A DNA stretch of 64,000 nucleotides, taken from NCBI GenBank assembly GCA_017412115.1, contig JAFPYR010000122.1, positions 1 through 64,000 on the forward strand. The letters are read 5' to 3'. Below the pieces are notes generated by a model. The model was not told the DNA's origin. It saw only the letters and a list, made by a program, of their open reading frames with translations, and searched no databases. This DNA comes from Bacteroidales bacterium (GTDB lineage: Bacteria > Bacteroidota > Bacteroidia > Bacteroidales > UBA3824). Every line of letters starts with the position of its first letter. Positions within the stretch are counted from its first letter, which is position 1. The translations under genes were made by a program, and so were the position numbers. This document shows, piece after piece, positions 37,615-47,458 of this stretch.

Positions 37615-39087
37615 TTAGATTTCATCATAATCATCGAAATCATCATTCTCGTAATCGTCATAGTATTCTTCGTCATCATCCTCGTCATCGACTTCAATAT
37701 CCATAAGTCCGTATTGTTCTGCGAGTTCAGCATTTATCCAATCGCCGACAAGACCTACTACAAGAAGTTTTTCATCATCAGTTGCCTCACCGTCTGCATC
37801 AACAATTTCAAACATATCGGCTGCAATTTTTGCACGTGCACCTTCCGACAAATAACGACCCAAGATTTCAGCAGTTTCTTCTACAAAACCCTCTTTATCC
37901 CAAAGTGCTTCACAGTTTTTGAAAACTTTTTTAGCGGAATAAGTCAAACGGAAAAGTTTCATAAGGTCGTTCAACTTAAGAACGGCTGCTTTGTATTCCT
38001 CTTTTGCCATTGTATCATCACCCCAGCACGGCAAATTATAAAACGCTCCGAGACGGTATACAATATCGTAATCACCGAGTTCGTCACACATATTGTTCCA
38101 TGTTTCGTCGTCCATTTGAGAGAATTCGTCTTCGTATTCTACAAACAACGATTCTTCTTCATCGCTCCAAGCATCATCAGCATCTTCCCTGCTAATAGTA
38201 TTAAGGTCGTAAATAACCCAATTGTCGCCAGAATTATATTTATCATTACAAATATAATCGTATGGAATATAACAATATCCTCTGTCGCCCCATTGAGTTC
38301 CCCATGAATTGCGTACAATAAAAACTCTGTCAGGGTCGGAATAACCTACACAACACATTGCATGACCGCCGTCTTCAGGCTCACCGCTACGCGGCATAGA
38401 TATTCTTCCGTTTCTCGGATTCATAAAAGACGGGAAAAGTGTTATACCGAAAAAGATAGGATAGCCCTCAGCCAAAGCACTTCTCCAAGCATCAAGGTCA
38501 TTGCCTACACATTCATACCGTCCTATTTTATGCTCTTGAGCCTCATCATAACAATTATCGTTAGGAGTCTGCGTAAAACGACTTTCTACATAAGGATAAG
38601 TTCTTTCGTCACATACACCGTCCTGAAGAAGAGACTGAATTACAGCCTCCTCGTATGCGCCTGAATCTTCGCCTTCTGTTCCCATAAGAACCCTCGTATT
38701 ATAATAAAGAAACAAACGGCTGACTTCAAAAGAGTTGTTATTATGAAGTCTTCTCATAAGATATTCATATACACCGGCTGCGGCATTAGCGGTACAAGAG
38801 CCTAACTCACCTTGATCTTCAACAGGCGACATATAAGGTCTTAAATCCACACGTTTTGGTAATTCGTTTGATGCCATAGAAGCTTTATACATCGGAGCCT
38901 TACTCTTACTTGTCGGACGAATATAACCGCCTTTTTTTATTACCGTACCGTCAGCACGTTTTATCAACGAATGATCATTGTTTTCTGCTGAAACACTTGT
39001 ACCCGACTGCTGCGAACCGCTGCCGCCGCAAGAACAAAGAACCGCCGTAGCAGTTGCAAATAATAATTTAGAAAATACGCTTTTCAT
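37615..39087 (-). CDS. Papain-family (C1) peptidase lipoprotein with TerB-like domain and acidic tail
   Basis: 490 aa. A lipobox-type signal (VLCSC) is followed by a C1 peptidase domain (about 75-300) with Gln92 (VEDQGELG), nucleophile Cys98 (GSCTANA), His242 (GGHAMCC) and Asn260 (VRNSWGTQWGDRGY), so the catalytic set is complete. A helical C-terminal region (about 320-460) with EILGRYLSEGARAKIAADMF and DADGEATDDEKLL looks like a TerB-type domain. The last 30 residues are almost all Asp, Glu and Tyr. It is likely surface- or envelope-anchored. The C1-TerB pairing is unusual to me. It is monocistronic with its own promoter and terminator. Confidence 0.87.
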   Translation of the reverse strand: MKSVFSKLLFATATAVLCSCGGSGSQQSGTSVSAENNDHSLIKRADGTVIKKGGYIRPTSKSKAPMYKASMASNELPKRVDLRPYMSPVEDQGELGSCTANAAAGVYEYLMRRLHNNNSFEVSRLFLYYNTRVLMGTEGEDSGAYEEAVIQSLLQDGVCDERTYPYVESRFTQTPNDNCYDEAQEHKIGRYECVGNDLDAWRSALAEGYPIFFGITLFPSFMNPRNGRISMPRSGEPEDGGHAMCCVGYSDPDRVFIVRNSWGTQWGDRGYCYIPYDYICNDKYNSGDNWVIYDLNTISREDADDAWSDEEESLFVEYEDEFSQMDDETWNNMCDELGDYDIVYRLGAFYNLPCWGDDTMAKEEYKAAVLKLNDLMKLFRLTYSAKKVFKNCEALWDKEGFVEETAEILGRYLSEGARAKIAADMFEIVDADGEATDDEKLLVVGLVGDWINAELAEQYGLMDIEVDDEDDDEEYYDDYENDDFDDYDEI

Positions 39088-39120
39088 TTTTTTAAAACAA
39101 TGTTAAAGATTATTAATTTA

Positions 39121-39128
39121 CAAAAATA
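39121..39128 (-). promoter_or_regulatory. -7 box for the peptidase gene
   Basis: TATTTTTG on the minus strand, 33 bases upstream of the start at 39087. Confidence 0.45.
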
Positions 39129-39244
39129 GATATTTTTTTTTAAGAATTTCACAAAAAAACGACACTTTTTATTTCAGAAAAAAAATATTGCATATCTCTA
39201 AAAAAAACATTTACTTTGTCATACAAAAAAAAGAATTAAAAAAT

Positions 39245-40042
39245 ATGAACGGAAACTACGTTAAACCCAAAAAGAAATTAGGACAGCACTTTTTGAAAGA
39301 CCTTTCCATCGCACAAAGAATTGCGGGGAGTATTGATTATAAAGAAGAAAACCAAAAAGCTGGATGTTTGGAAATCGGCCCCGGAACGGGCGTTTTGACA
39401 CAATTCCTGCTTCAAAACGAAAACCTTGACCTTTTTGTCATCGAAATTGACGAAGAAAGCGTGGAATATTTAGTTGCAAATTTTACCGATTTGTACAAAA
39501 ACGAAAAAATTATCGGTGGAGATTTTTTGCAATTGGATTTAAAGAAAGAATTTCCGAAAGGTTTTCCTGTGATTTGCGGAAATTTTCCGTACAATATTTC
39601 AAGCCAGATTTTTTTCAAGGTTTTGGATTATAAAGATGACGTGAAAGAAGTTGTTTGTATGATTCAAAGGGAAGTTGCGCAACGCATTGTCAATCATGAA
39701 GGTACAAAAGAATACGGAATTTTAAGCGTTTTTCTTCAAGCCTATTACGACATTGAATATCTTTTCACGGTTGACGAAAATGTTTTCAATCCTCCGCCGA
39801 AAGTCAAATCCGCCGTTATCCGCCTAAAACGCAACAACGTAGAGAAATTGCCGTGCGATGAAAAATTTTTCAGAAAAATTGTCAAAGAATCGTTTAATTT
39901 AAGACGCAAAATGTTAAGAAATTCTTTGGCTCAGTATTTTAGCGGCCGCCCAGAAGAAGAACGTTTTTTAACTTTACGCCCCGAGCAACTCTCGGTAAAG
40001 GATTTTATTGATTTGACAAATATTTTAACGCAGCAAAATTAA
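39245..40042 (+). CDS. rsmA: 16S rRNA dimethyladenosine transferase (KsgA)
   Basis: 265 aa from ATG 39245, which places the canonical KKLGQHFLKD at the N-terminus; the longer frame from 39188 lacks support. It contains the SAM motif LEIGPGTGVLT, the catalytic NFPYNIS (NxPY) and the C-terminal RRKMLRNSL region. It dimethylates two adjacent adenines at the 3' end of 16S rRNA. A GH97 gene follows after 22 bases, probably by read-through. Confidence 0.96.
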   Translation: MNGNYVKPKKKLGQHFLKDLSIAQRIAGSIDYKEENQKAGCLEIGPGTGVLTQFLLQNENLDLFVIEIDEESVEYLVANFTDLYKNEKIIGGDFLQLDLKKEFPKGFPVICGNFPYNISSQIFFKVLDYKDDVKEVVCMIQREVAQRIVNHEGTKEYGILSVFLQAYYDIEYLFTVDENVFNPPPKVKSAVIRLKRNNVEKLPCDEKFFRKIVKESFNLRRKMLRNSLAQYFSGRPEEERFLTLRPEQLSVKDFIDLTNILTQQN

Positions 40043-40064
40043 AATCTCAGAAAAAAAGCACAAT

Positions 40065-42026
40065 ATGAAAAGCAAATTTTTGTTATTAGCGGCGCTAACA
40101 TTTTCAATGAATGTCAGCGCACAAACCATCACTTCTCCTGATAAAAAATTGGAAGTAAAACTTTCTGAAAAATCAGGAAACATCTCGTATTCTGTTAATT
40201 ACAACGGAAAAGAATTTATAAAAAATTCACCGCTCGGTTTAGTAACGGATTTCGGTGATTTTTCAAAAAACTTAAAAGTTGAAAATTTCAAAACTGACAC
40301 CGTAACGTTTGATTACTCGTCCAAAATCTTGAAAAAGAGCCACATAACCGGCAAAGCAACCCGCGGTGTTTGGTCATTAAGTCATAACGGACAAAAAATT
40401 TTCGACATCGTTTTTATGGTTGAAAACAACGATATCGCTTTCAAATATCAACTTTACCGTTATAAAGTTAATGAAAAAGACGAATATCCGCGTTATTGTG
40501 CCGTCATAAAAGATGATAAAACATTTTTCAACTTTCCTAACGGGACAACAACTTTTCTCTCGGCTCAGATGAAAGGCGGAACGGGTTGGGCAAGAACGGC
40601 TCCGAGTTACGAACTGCCGTATTTTACCGACCGACCCTCAGGTGATAATGCTGACGGTGCAGGTTTTATTTTTCCGTGTCTTTTCAAAACACCTGAAAAC
40701 GGTTGGATTTTAGTTTCGGAAACGGGAGTTTCGTCTGCTTATTGCGGTTCTCATTTAACATGCGAAAAATCATCAAGTTACAAAATTGCAAACCCGATAG
40801 ATTCCGATTATAATTATAACGGCAGTTCGGCCTCGGGCATTCCCCTACCCGGTGAAACTCCATGGCGCACGATTACCGTCGGTGAAAATTTAGCACCGAT
40901 AATGGAAACAACCGTTGCTTGGGACTTTGTTGAACCGCTTTACGAACCCAAAAAAAATTACACTTACGGTGCCGGCACGTGGAGTTGGATTATCGGTTTT
41001 GACGAAAGCGTTAATTACGAGTGTCAAAAAGAATACATTGATTTTACCGCCAAAATGGGTTATGTTTCTGTTTTGGTGGATAATTGGTGGGATACTCAAA
41101 TTGGCAGAGATTCAATTGAAATTCTCTCAAAATATGCACAAAGCAAAGGAGTTAGTCTGTTTCTTTGGTATAATTCCAACGGTTATTGGAACGATGCGCC
41201 GCAAACTCCGCGCAACATTATGAACAACACAATCAATCGCCGCAAAGAAATGGCTTGGATGCAAAAAATCGGAATCAGAGGCATAAAAGTAGACTTTTTC
41301 GGCTCTGACAAACAGCAGACAATGCAACTTTACGAAGATATTTTGACAGATGCTAACGATTTCGGTTTGGAAGTGATTTTTCACGGTGCAACCCTGCCGA
41401 GAGGTTGGGAAAAAATGTACCCGAATTTTATCGGCTCAGAAGCGGTTTTGGCGAGCGAAAACTTACATTTCGGTGATGAATTTTGCCGTCAAGAAAGTTA
41501 TAACGCCACACTTCACCCGTTAATCAGAAACTCGGTTGCTTCAATGGATTACGGTGGAGTAACATTGAACGAATATTTTAACACCGCTAACGATACTACA
41601 ATTTGGGGCGGACACAGAGTAACGAGTGATATTTTTCAGTTGGCTGTTTCGGTTTTGTTTCAATGTCCGCTAAACCATTTGGCTCTTTATCCGAGAGTTA
41701 CGAAAGAAAACCAACCTTGGAAACTTGACTTTTTGAAAAAAGTCCCGACCCTTTGGGACGACATTAAATTTATTGACGGTTATCCCGGAAAATTTTTAAT
41801 CATGGCAAGAAAACATCAGAATACGTGGTACGTTGTGGCTATCAACGCAGAGAAAGAACCGCTCAAACGTACAATTTCTTTACCGTTTATAAATTCGGAT
41901 TTAACGCTTTATGCTGACGAATCAAAAGGCGGCGAGGCAGTAAAACCCGTCAAAATTTCCAAGGACAAAACGTACAAAATCGCTGTTGAGAAAGATTGTG
42001 CGGCAATTTTCGTAGGAAAAGAATAA
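40065..42026 (+). CDS. GH97 glycosidase, retaining type (alpha-galactosidase-like)
   Basis: 653 aa with a signal peptide (ending MNVSAQ). Three-part GH97 architecture, shorter than SusB. The inverting-type HE glutamate is replaced by FHGATLPRG, and the nucleophile Asp410 sits in GIKVDFF with acid/base Glu465 in ASEN. Both match BtGal97b (Asp415/Glu470) at an offset of 5. It is expected to hydrolyse alpha-galactosides, or another alpha-linked sugar, with retention. Probably co-transcribed with rsmA. Confidence 0.92.
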   Translation: MKSKFLLLAALTFSMNVSAQTITSPDKKLEVKLSEKSGNISYSVNYNGKEFIKNSPLGLVTDFGDFSKNLKVENFKTDTVTFDYSSKILKKSHITGKATRGVWSLSHNGQKIFDIVFMVENNDIAFKYQLYRYKVNEKDEYPRYCAVIKDDKTFFNFPNGTTTFLSAQMKGGTGWARTAPSYELPYFTDRPSGDNADGAGFIFPCLFKTPENGWILVSETGVSSAYCGSHLTCEKSSSYKIANPIDSDYNYNGSSASGIPLPGETPWRTITVGENLAPIMETTVAWDFVEPLYEPKKNYTYGAGTWSWIIGFDESVNYECQKEYIDFTAKMGYVSVLVDNWWDTQIGRDSIEILSKYAQSKGVSLFLWYNSNGYWNDAPQTPRNIMNNTINRRKEMAWMQKIGIRGIKVDFFGSDKQQTMQLYEDILTDANDFGLEVIFHGATLPRGWEKMYPNFIGSEAVLASENLHFGDEFCRQESYNATLHPLIRNSVASMDYGGVTLNEYFNTANDTTIWGGHRVTSDIFQLAVSVLFQCPLNHLALYPRVTKENQPWKLDFLKKVPTLWDDIKFIDGYPGKFLIMARKHQNTWYVVAINAEKEPLKRTISLPFINSDLTLYADESKGGEAVKPVKISKDKTYKIAVEKDCAAIFVGKE

Positions 42027-42058
42027 AAAAAGTTGTTTTATTCCTTAAAAAATTATAT

Positions 42059-42080
42059 CTTGCAAAAAATATTCTGCAAG
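42059..42080 (+). promoter_or_regulatory. Inverted repeat just before the TPR-SpoIIE gene
   Basis: CTTGCA (42059-42064) and TGCAAG (42075-42080) form a perfect 6-bp inverted repeat ending 1 base before the ATG. It could be an operator or an RNA hairpin covering the start. TATCTTGC overlaps it and may be a degenerate -7 box. Confidence 0.4.
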
Positions 42081-42081
42081 A

Positions 42082-44223
42082 ATGTTAAAAAATGTTGTCT
42101 TGATATTAATAATAGTGCTTTTTGCATTTTTCCCCAGCAAAGTATCGGCTCAAAATGATACTCGAAACTTTGTTGCGGAATTTGGAGATACTATTCTTTC
42201 TGTTCGAGACAGCATTTTTTATGACAGTATAGCAAAAAGTTACGTCAATACTGCAATTGACCTTTCGATGGAAGACGATTGTTTGGACTCCACGGTTTCG
42301 TATCTTTATAAGGCATTAGAGGTTTTTGAAAAGCTAAAAAATAAAAAAAACGTAGGGCTTATGCTTGTTAACATAGGCCTTATGTATTCCAATTACAATC
42401 AGTTACAACTAAGTTTCGATCATTATGAAAAAGCCTTGAAAATCTTGGACGAGGCAGGCGATATCAACAATTTGGCTTGGCTAAACTATTTGTTAGGAAT
42501 CTCTAACATGAACCTCAACGCCTCTGACGTAGCCTCAAACTATCTCAAAAGATCCAAAGAAATGTACGCTTTAACAAAAGACAGCGACAATTATAAACTC
42601 GTAAATGCAATTATCGCCAAAAATAATTTCGATATTTCAAAACCTAAAGGCATAAAAAAAATGATTGAGGCTAACAAAAATCAAGAAGCCCAATTAAAAG
42701 AAATCAACGTTCAAGAATTTATGATTATCGATTATATAAGTCTGTGTTTCAGCACAATATCGGATTTTTATTATGTTTTTTCACGACTTGAAAACAACGA
42801 TACGCTCAAAAATTATTACAAAACAGCCATGCAGAAAATTTATAACGGCTGCATCAAATACCATGAATACATGGGACAATATTCCTCCCGTGAAAAAATT
42901 TCAAAAGCCTACGTCTTAATGGCAAACAACAATCTCAAACAAGCGGGGAAATTATTGAATCAAATAGAAGAAAAGGATACGCCCGAATTTTACGGAGCGA
43001 TGGAAGAATATTGCAAAGCCGCAGGCGATTACGCTCAAGTTTTAAAATACAATGAACTAAGGAACAAATGCGAAAAAACGGTTTTCAGTTCGGAATATTC
43101 CGTTAAATACGAAAGAAATTTAACACAAAAAGCCTACGAAGACAAAATCGTTGAAAGCGAAATTCGTCAAAAACGTCAGAATTATATTTGGCAACAAACA
43201 CAACGCAGAGCCGAATACAGACAGATTTTTATGATTATAATACTACTTTTGCTGATTGCGATAATAACATTTTCGTATTTCAAAAGTATATTTTTAGGAC
43301 AACTGACGCAACAATTAAGAGCAAGAAACCATGAAATCATTAATCAAAACAAAAACCTTCAAATAAAATATCAGGAAATTTATGCACAGAAAGCAGCAAT
43401 TGAAGCTTTGAAAGAACAAGTTGAAGCCTACCGCCAGGATTTGGCATCGCTAAACAAATACCTGCTTTATTCGATACACACAGCAGAAAAGATTCAAAAC
43501 GCAGCTATTCCGTATTCCGAAATCATGCACAAAATTTTCGGAGAATGTTTCGTTTATTGGAAACCTAAAAATATCGTTTCAGGCGATTTTTATTGGGTCA
43601 ATGAAATCGGAGAGCGAAAATATCTTATCACGGCAGATTGTACGGGACACGGTGTACCGGGCGGATTGTTGAGCATTTTAGGAATTTCGATTCTAAACGA
43701 TATTGCCTCAAGTTTTTCTTCATTAAATGCAGGCAGCATTTTGGACTTGTTCAGAAAACGTTTCGTTGATACTCTGAACGTAAACGGAGAATTAGAGGAC
43801 GGAATAGATTTGGCGTTAATAATAATAGACAAAAACAAATCCTCACTTGAATACGCCGGTGCAAAACGTCCTTTGTTTTTAGTCAGAAACAATATTTTAA
43901 CAGTTTACAAGCCCGATTCACTCAGCATCGGCAGAAACTTTATGAAAGGCGAAAAACATTTTACAAACCATAAAATTAACATTCAAAAAGGCGATATGCT
44001 TTATACGTTTACGGACGGAATTACCGATCAAATCGGAGGCGAAACGGGAATTGAAAAATTTTCAGTTCCGGCGTTAAGGGAGTTATTACAAGAGACAGCA
44101 TATTTCCCGGCTCAACTTCAAAAAAGTATAATTTCGGCAGCCGTTTCCGAACACACAAATTCTTCCGTTATTTTGTCCGTTGAACAATTAGACGACCAAT
44201 TATTAACAGGCATAAGAATATAA
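42082..44223 (+). CDS. TPR sensor - SpoIIE-type PP2C phosphatase (second copy)
   Basis: 713 aa with the same plan as the 25206-27293 protein: signal peptide (ending KVSAQ), TPR region (about 55-340), membrane helix (about 385-403), coiled coil and SpoIIE/PP2C domain with SGDFYW, DCTGHGVPGGLLSILG, LEYAGAKRPL and TFTDGITDQIGG. The metal-binding aspartates are present. Both copies end with a matching QLDDQLLxGxxI tail. Substrate unknown; probably a paralogous sensor with a different input. Confidence 0.88.
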   Translation: MLKNVVLILIIVLFAFFPSKVSAQNDTRNFVAEFGDTILSVRDSIFYDSIAKSYVNTAIDLSMEDDCLDSTVSYLYKALEVFEKLKNKKNVGLMLVNIGLMYSNYNQLQLSFDHYEKALKILDEAGDINNLAWLNYLLGISNMNLNASDVASNYLKRSKEMYALTKDSDNYKLVNAIIAKNNFDISKPKGIKKMIEANKNQEAQLKEINVQEFMIIDYISLCFSTISDFYYVFSRLENNDTLKNYYKTAMQKIYNGCIKYHEYMGQYSSREKISKAYVLMANNNLKQAGKLLNQIEEKDTPEFYGAMEEYCKAAGDYAQVLKYNELRNKCEKTVFSSEYSVKYERNLTQKAYEDKIVESEIRQKRQNYIWQQTQRRAEYRQIFMIIILLLLIAIITFSYFKSIFLGQLTQQLRARNHEIINQNKNLQIKYQEIYAQKAAIEALKEQVEAYRQDLASLNKYLLYSIHTAEKIQNAAIPYSEIMHKIFGECFVYWKPKNIVSGDFYWVNEIGERKYLITADCTGHGVPGGLLSILGISILNDIASSFSSLNAGSILDLFRKRFVDTLNVNGELEDGIDLALIIIDKNKSSLEYAGAKRPLFLVRNNILTVYKPDSLSIGRNFMKGEKHFTNHKINIQKGDMLYTFTDGITDQIGGETGIEKFSVPALRELLQETAYFPAQLQKSIISAAVSEHTNSSVILSVEQLDDQLLTGIRI

Positions 44224-44225
44224 AA

Positions 44226-44296
44226 GAAACGGATTTTCTCTCTAAAAAAAACACAGTCAAATCTAACGTAAGAGGAAAATCCGCTTCTTTTTTTTT
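44226..44296 (+). terminator. Terminator after the second TPR-SpoIIE gene
   Basis: GAAaCGGATTTTC pairs with GAAAATCCGCTTC across a 30-base loop with one mismatch, followed by T9. Confidence 0.65.
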
Positions 44297-44308
44297 AATT
44301 AAAAACAA

Positions 44309-45397
44309 CTAATTAAATTCAAATAGCAAAGCCTTGTTAGGATAGTAACTGTCTGTTGAAAATTTTTCAACAAATTTACCGTCACGAGAGAATCTGTAAA
44401 TCTCTCCGAAAGTTTTATAACCGGCAGTGCCGATATAAAAATCACCGTTTGAATAGTCAATATTAAACAAATAAATCATTGCGGTTTTAAGCTCTGGCGT
44501 TGAAGTTAAATCCAAAAATGCCTCCGTTGAACCTTTTTTATAAAATTCCGTCTGATATACTCCATCACCGACAAATGTGCTATTAACATAATAAAAATCA
44601 ATACCGTCAGTTACGAATTTAGTACCGAGAGCAAAAACAGAATATTCTTTAGTCTTGGGATTTACCTCAAGAATTTCTTGTGCCCAAGTCGTTGTGTTAT
44701 AATGAATAACATAAAGATTATCACCGAAAGCAATAACATTTGTCGGGTCTTCAGCTACTTCAATATGCTCTTTCAACGAAAAATTAGAAAGCTCAATGAC
44801 AGCAATTCTGTTATCGTATTTCACAGTATAATCTCCGGCAATAGCAGCATAAAGCGTATTATCCTTAATACAGATTTCTTCGGGGTGAGGTCCTACTTCG
44901 AGAAAAGCTTTCGGTGCAGAAATCGAAGTTGTATCAAACTTTGCAACTTGTCCCGAATAAAGCGAAACATAAATGAAACCGTCTTTTGCCGCTAAATATC
45001 TCGGCTGACCTTCTTCGGTTTTGAAAAAATATTTTTCAACAACTTTGCCCTCAGAATCAAGTTTTGCCAAATAACTAGAGCCGAAAACACTCAAATAAAG
45101 TCTTCCGCCATAAGAAATTAAATCTTGACCCACATCGCCGAGTTTTTCATTATTTTGCAAAGCGTAAACATCTGATTGATAATTGTTTTCTGCGTTCGGA
45201 TAATAAATACCCAAAGTTGCATCGTTAGTACCCCAATTACCCTCGCTGAGAATAAAAACTTTTTTAATCTCATCAGAAACGGGATCAATTATAATCCCAG
45301 GTTCATTATCCTCATTATCTTCGCAAGAAGAGAAAAATGCGGTTGTGCTCAACAATAAAGCACTTAACGAAAAAAATTTTAAAAATTTGTTTGTCAT
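44309..45397 (-). CDS. btuG: BtuG-like surface cobalamin-binding lipoprotein (beta-propeller)
   Basis: 362 aa. Lipoprotein signal (FFSSCED) with an acidic stretch after the Cys (EDNEDNEP), as in surface-exported Bacteroidetes lipoproteins. The rest is a repeated beta-propeller (YncE/DUF5074-like): VFILSEGNWGTNDATLG, DLISYGGRLYLSVFGSS, RYLAAKDGFIYVSLYSG. BtuG proteins bind cobalamin with very high affinity and sit on BtuB. Assignment rests on the fold plus the partner BtuB-like gene 22 bases upstream under a B12 riboswitch. Confidence 0.85.
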   Translation of the reverse strand: MTNKFLKFFSLSALLLSTTAFFSSCEDNEDNEPGIIIDPVSDEIKKVFILSEGNWGTNDATLGIYYPNAENNYQSDVYALQNNEKLGDVGQDLISYGGRLYLSVFGSSYLAKLDSEGKVVEKYFFKTEEGQPRYLAAKDGFIYVSLYSGQVAKFDTTSISAPKAFLEVGPHPEEICIKDNTLYAAIAGDYTVKYDNRIAVIELSNFSLKEHIEVAEDPTNVIAFGDNLYVIHYNTTTWAQEILEVNPKTKEYSVFALGTKFVTDGIDFYYVNSTFVGDGVYQTEFYKKGSTEAFLDLTSTPELKTAMIYLFNIDYSNGDFYIGTAGYKTFGEIYRFSRDGKFVEKFSTDSYYPNKALLFEFN

Positions 45398-45419
45398 TTT
45401 GTTATATGTTTTTAAATGT

Positions 45420-47378
45420 TTATAATGTAAAATTAAATTCTATTCTGAATTGTCGTCCGGGCATCGGATAAAATTTTATGACATCGTATTGTTTGTCAGT
45501 AAAATTTATGCAAGAAATTTTCACAAACAGACTGCTGTTTTTTACAGAAAATTCTCTTGAAAGCGAGGCTGAAAATTCAGCGTACTTTTCGATTTCGTTG
45601 CTCGGAACGTTATATTCTAAAAAGTAACGCTTGCCACTAAAAACAGAAACGAAACTCAGCGAATATTTCTGATATTTCAACACCGAATAAAAGTTTCCCG
45701 AATGTAACGGCGTATAAGGTATTTGATTGTTGTAAAGCTTTGATGTTTTGTCTGTTACGTCTACGGCTTTTTGATAAGAATATTTTGCAAAAACATCAAT
45801 ATCAAATTCTGAAAGCTTGAAATTTTTGTTAGCAGAAAAATCCGCTCCTAAAATTTTAACTTTGCCGTAATTCGACATTTTCCAAATATACAAAGTCGGA
45901 ATCGCAACTATCTTATTATCAACGTTATTGTGATAAAAATCAGCCGAAAAATTCCAAGATTTTCCACCGTAACTTAAGCCAAGATTAAATTCTTTTGCAT
46001 CTTCGGGTTTCAAATTCGTAGAACCTAAAGTTGTGTAATACAGTTCGTTGAAAGTAGGAACGCGGTAAGTATTTTTGTACAAGAGATTAACAGCAAAATT
46101 TTTTATAGGAAAAACCTCCAATGTCATATAAGGTGTTCCCTTGTCCAAATCTTGAAAATGTCCGCCGCTAATAGTTTTTTCCCTCAAATGCGTAAAAACT
46201 TCGCCAAAAGTAACTATAAACAAATTCTTAAAACGATAACGCAAATTTGCCACCGCTTGAATAGTGTTACGCTTTGGGTCTCTGTCGGTTATATCACTTT
46301 CAAGAGTGTTGAAACTCTCGTCCACACTCATCGAAAAACTCATCGGCGAAATCACCTGCCAAAGATTTATCCACGAAAAGAAAAGTTCGTTTTGAGTGGA
46401 ATTTTGTTTAAGTTTTCCCCCAGTATACATAACATTTTTGTCAGTATAATAATTGTTGGAATAGTCGTATTTTGCAATCAATTTAGTTGTTAAATTACTG
46501 AAAATACGGCGTTTATAATTAGTCTGGAGAAAAAAGTCAGCATCTTTGAGACGCTCCTTAGCATAAGGATTATAAAAAACAACGCTTCCGGGAAGTCCCC
46601 TCTCCGACTTATAACCGTAAAATTTTATATCAAAATTGTTTTTTAACGAGTCATTGAAACTGAGAGATAACTCCAATTTTCCGGAACGGACATCAGTATT
46701 GCGACGTTTTTCTTTTGTTACGGTTTTATAATTTTTCAAAGTGAAATCATACATTCCGTCAGAACGCAAAAAGGCAGCGTCTGTCTTAAAAATCAAACGA
46801 TTAGAAATTTTCTTCAAAAAGTCAGCGCCAAGAAAAACATACCCAAGAGAACCTGTTTTAAGATTTACTTTCAATTTTTGAGGCTCATTGAAAACGTTGT
46901 CAAACGAGTTGATACTCAGCGTTGCTCCTGCGGCAAAAAGTTTTGCAGGTTTTAGAAGGTTGTCCGTCTGACCGATGCAAAGATTTATCTCGGAAATGCT
47001 GCTGACCTGAAAACGCGAAATATCAATTTGTCCGCCTAAAGTGTTTGAAACTGGCACACCGTCGTATTCAACAGCCGTATGCGAAGCACCGAGAGAGCGC
47101 ACTGAAACGGTTTTTAAACCGCCCGTACCGCCGTAATCCTTTATGTTAAGTCCGCTGAACCATTTCAAAACATCAGATATTTCGCTAACCGGCATCAAGC
47201 AAATAAATTTTCCTTCAAGTGCCTGAACGATAGAGGATTTCTTTTTGTCCTTATCAGCAAAAACATCTATTTCCCTTAAATTTTTGGTGATAACGGTATC
47301 TGAGCCTTGTGCAGAAACATCGGCACAAAACACCACCAACCACACCAAAATCAAAGAGTATGGCAAAAATTTTCTCAT
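45420..47378 (-). CDS. btuB: BtuB-like TonB-dependent cobalamin receptor
   Basis: 652 aa. Signal peptide (ending DVSAQ), plug domain (about 35-170: IKDYGGTGGLKTVSVRSLGASH, then YDGVPVSNTLGGQIDISRF) and a 22-strand barrel ending in an aromatic-terminated strand (FRIEFNFTL). There is no carboxypeptidase-like N-terminal extension, unlike SusC. The cobalamin riboswitch directly upstream identifies the substrate class. It imports B12 across the outer membrane with TonB/ExbBD (not in the window). Confidence 0.92.
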   Translation of the reverse strand: MRKFLPYSLILVWLVVFCADVSAQGSDTVITKNLREIDVFADKDKKKSSIVQALEGKFICLMPVSEISDVLKWFSGLNIKDYGGTGGLKTVSVRSLGASHTAVEYDGVPVSNTLGGQIDISRFQVSSISEINLCIGQTDNLLKPAKLFAAGATLSINSFDNVFNEPQKLKVNLKTGSLGYVFLGADFLKKISNRLIFKTDAAFLRSDGMYDFTLKNYKTVTKEKRRNTDVRSGKLELSLSFNDSLKNNFDIKFYGYKSERGLPGSVVFYNPYAKERLKDADFFLQTNYKRRIFSNLTTKLIAKYDYSNNYYTDKNVMYTGGKLKQNSTQNELFFSWINLWQVISPMSFSMSVDESFNTLESDITDRDPKRNTIQAVANLRYRFKNLFIVTFGEVFTHLREKTISGGHFQDLDKGTPYMTLEVFPIKNFAVNLLYKNTYRVPTFNELYYTTLGSTNLKPEDAKEFNLGLSYGGKSWNFSADFYHNNVDNKIVAIPTLYIWKMSNYGKVKILGADFSANKNFKLSEFDIDVFAKYSYQKAVDVTDKTSKLYNNQIPYTPLHSGNFYSVLKYQKYSLSFVSVFSGKRYFLEYNVPSNEIEKYAEFSASLSREFSVKNSSLFVKISCINFTDKQYDVIKFYPMPGRQFRIEFNFTL

Positions 47379-47458
47379 TTTTATAGAAAATGAAAGTTAT
47401 TTTCAAAAGTCATTATCCTTGCCGTCCTCGCAGCTTAAGATAACAAAAAAGGCTGTTT

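Noticed and set aside
37714-38307. 197-codon open frame on the plus strand
   Set aside because: Antisense to the C-terminal half of the papain-like peptidase; low-complexity Phe/Ile/Cys-rich product typical of a shadow frame.
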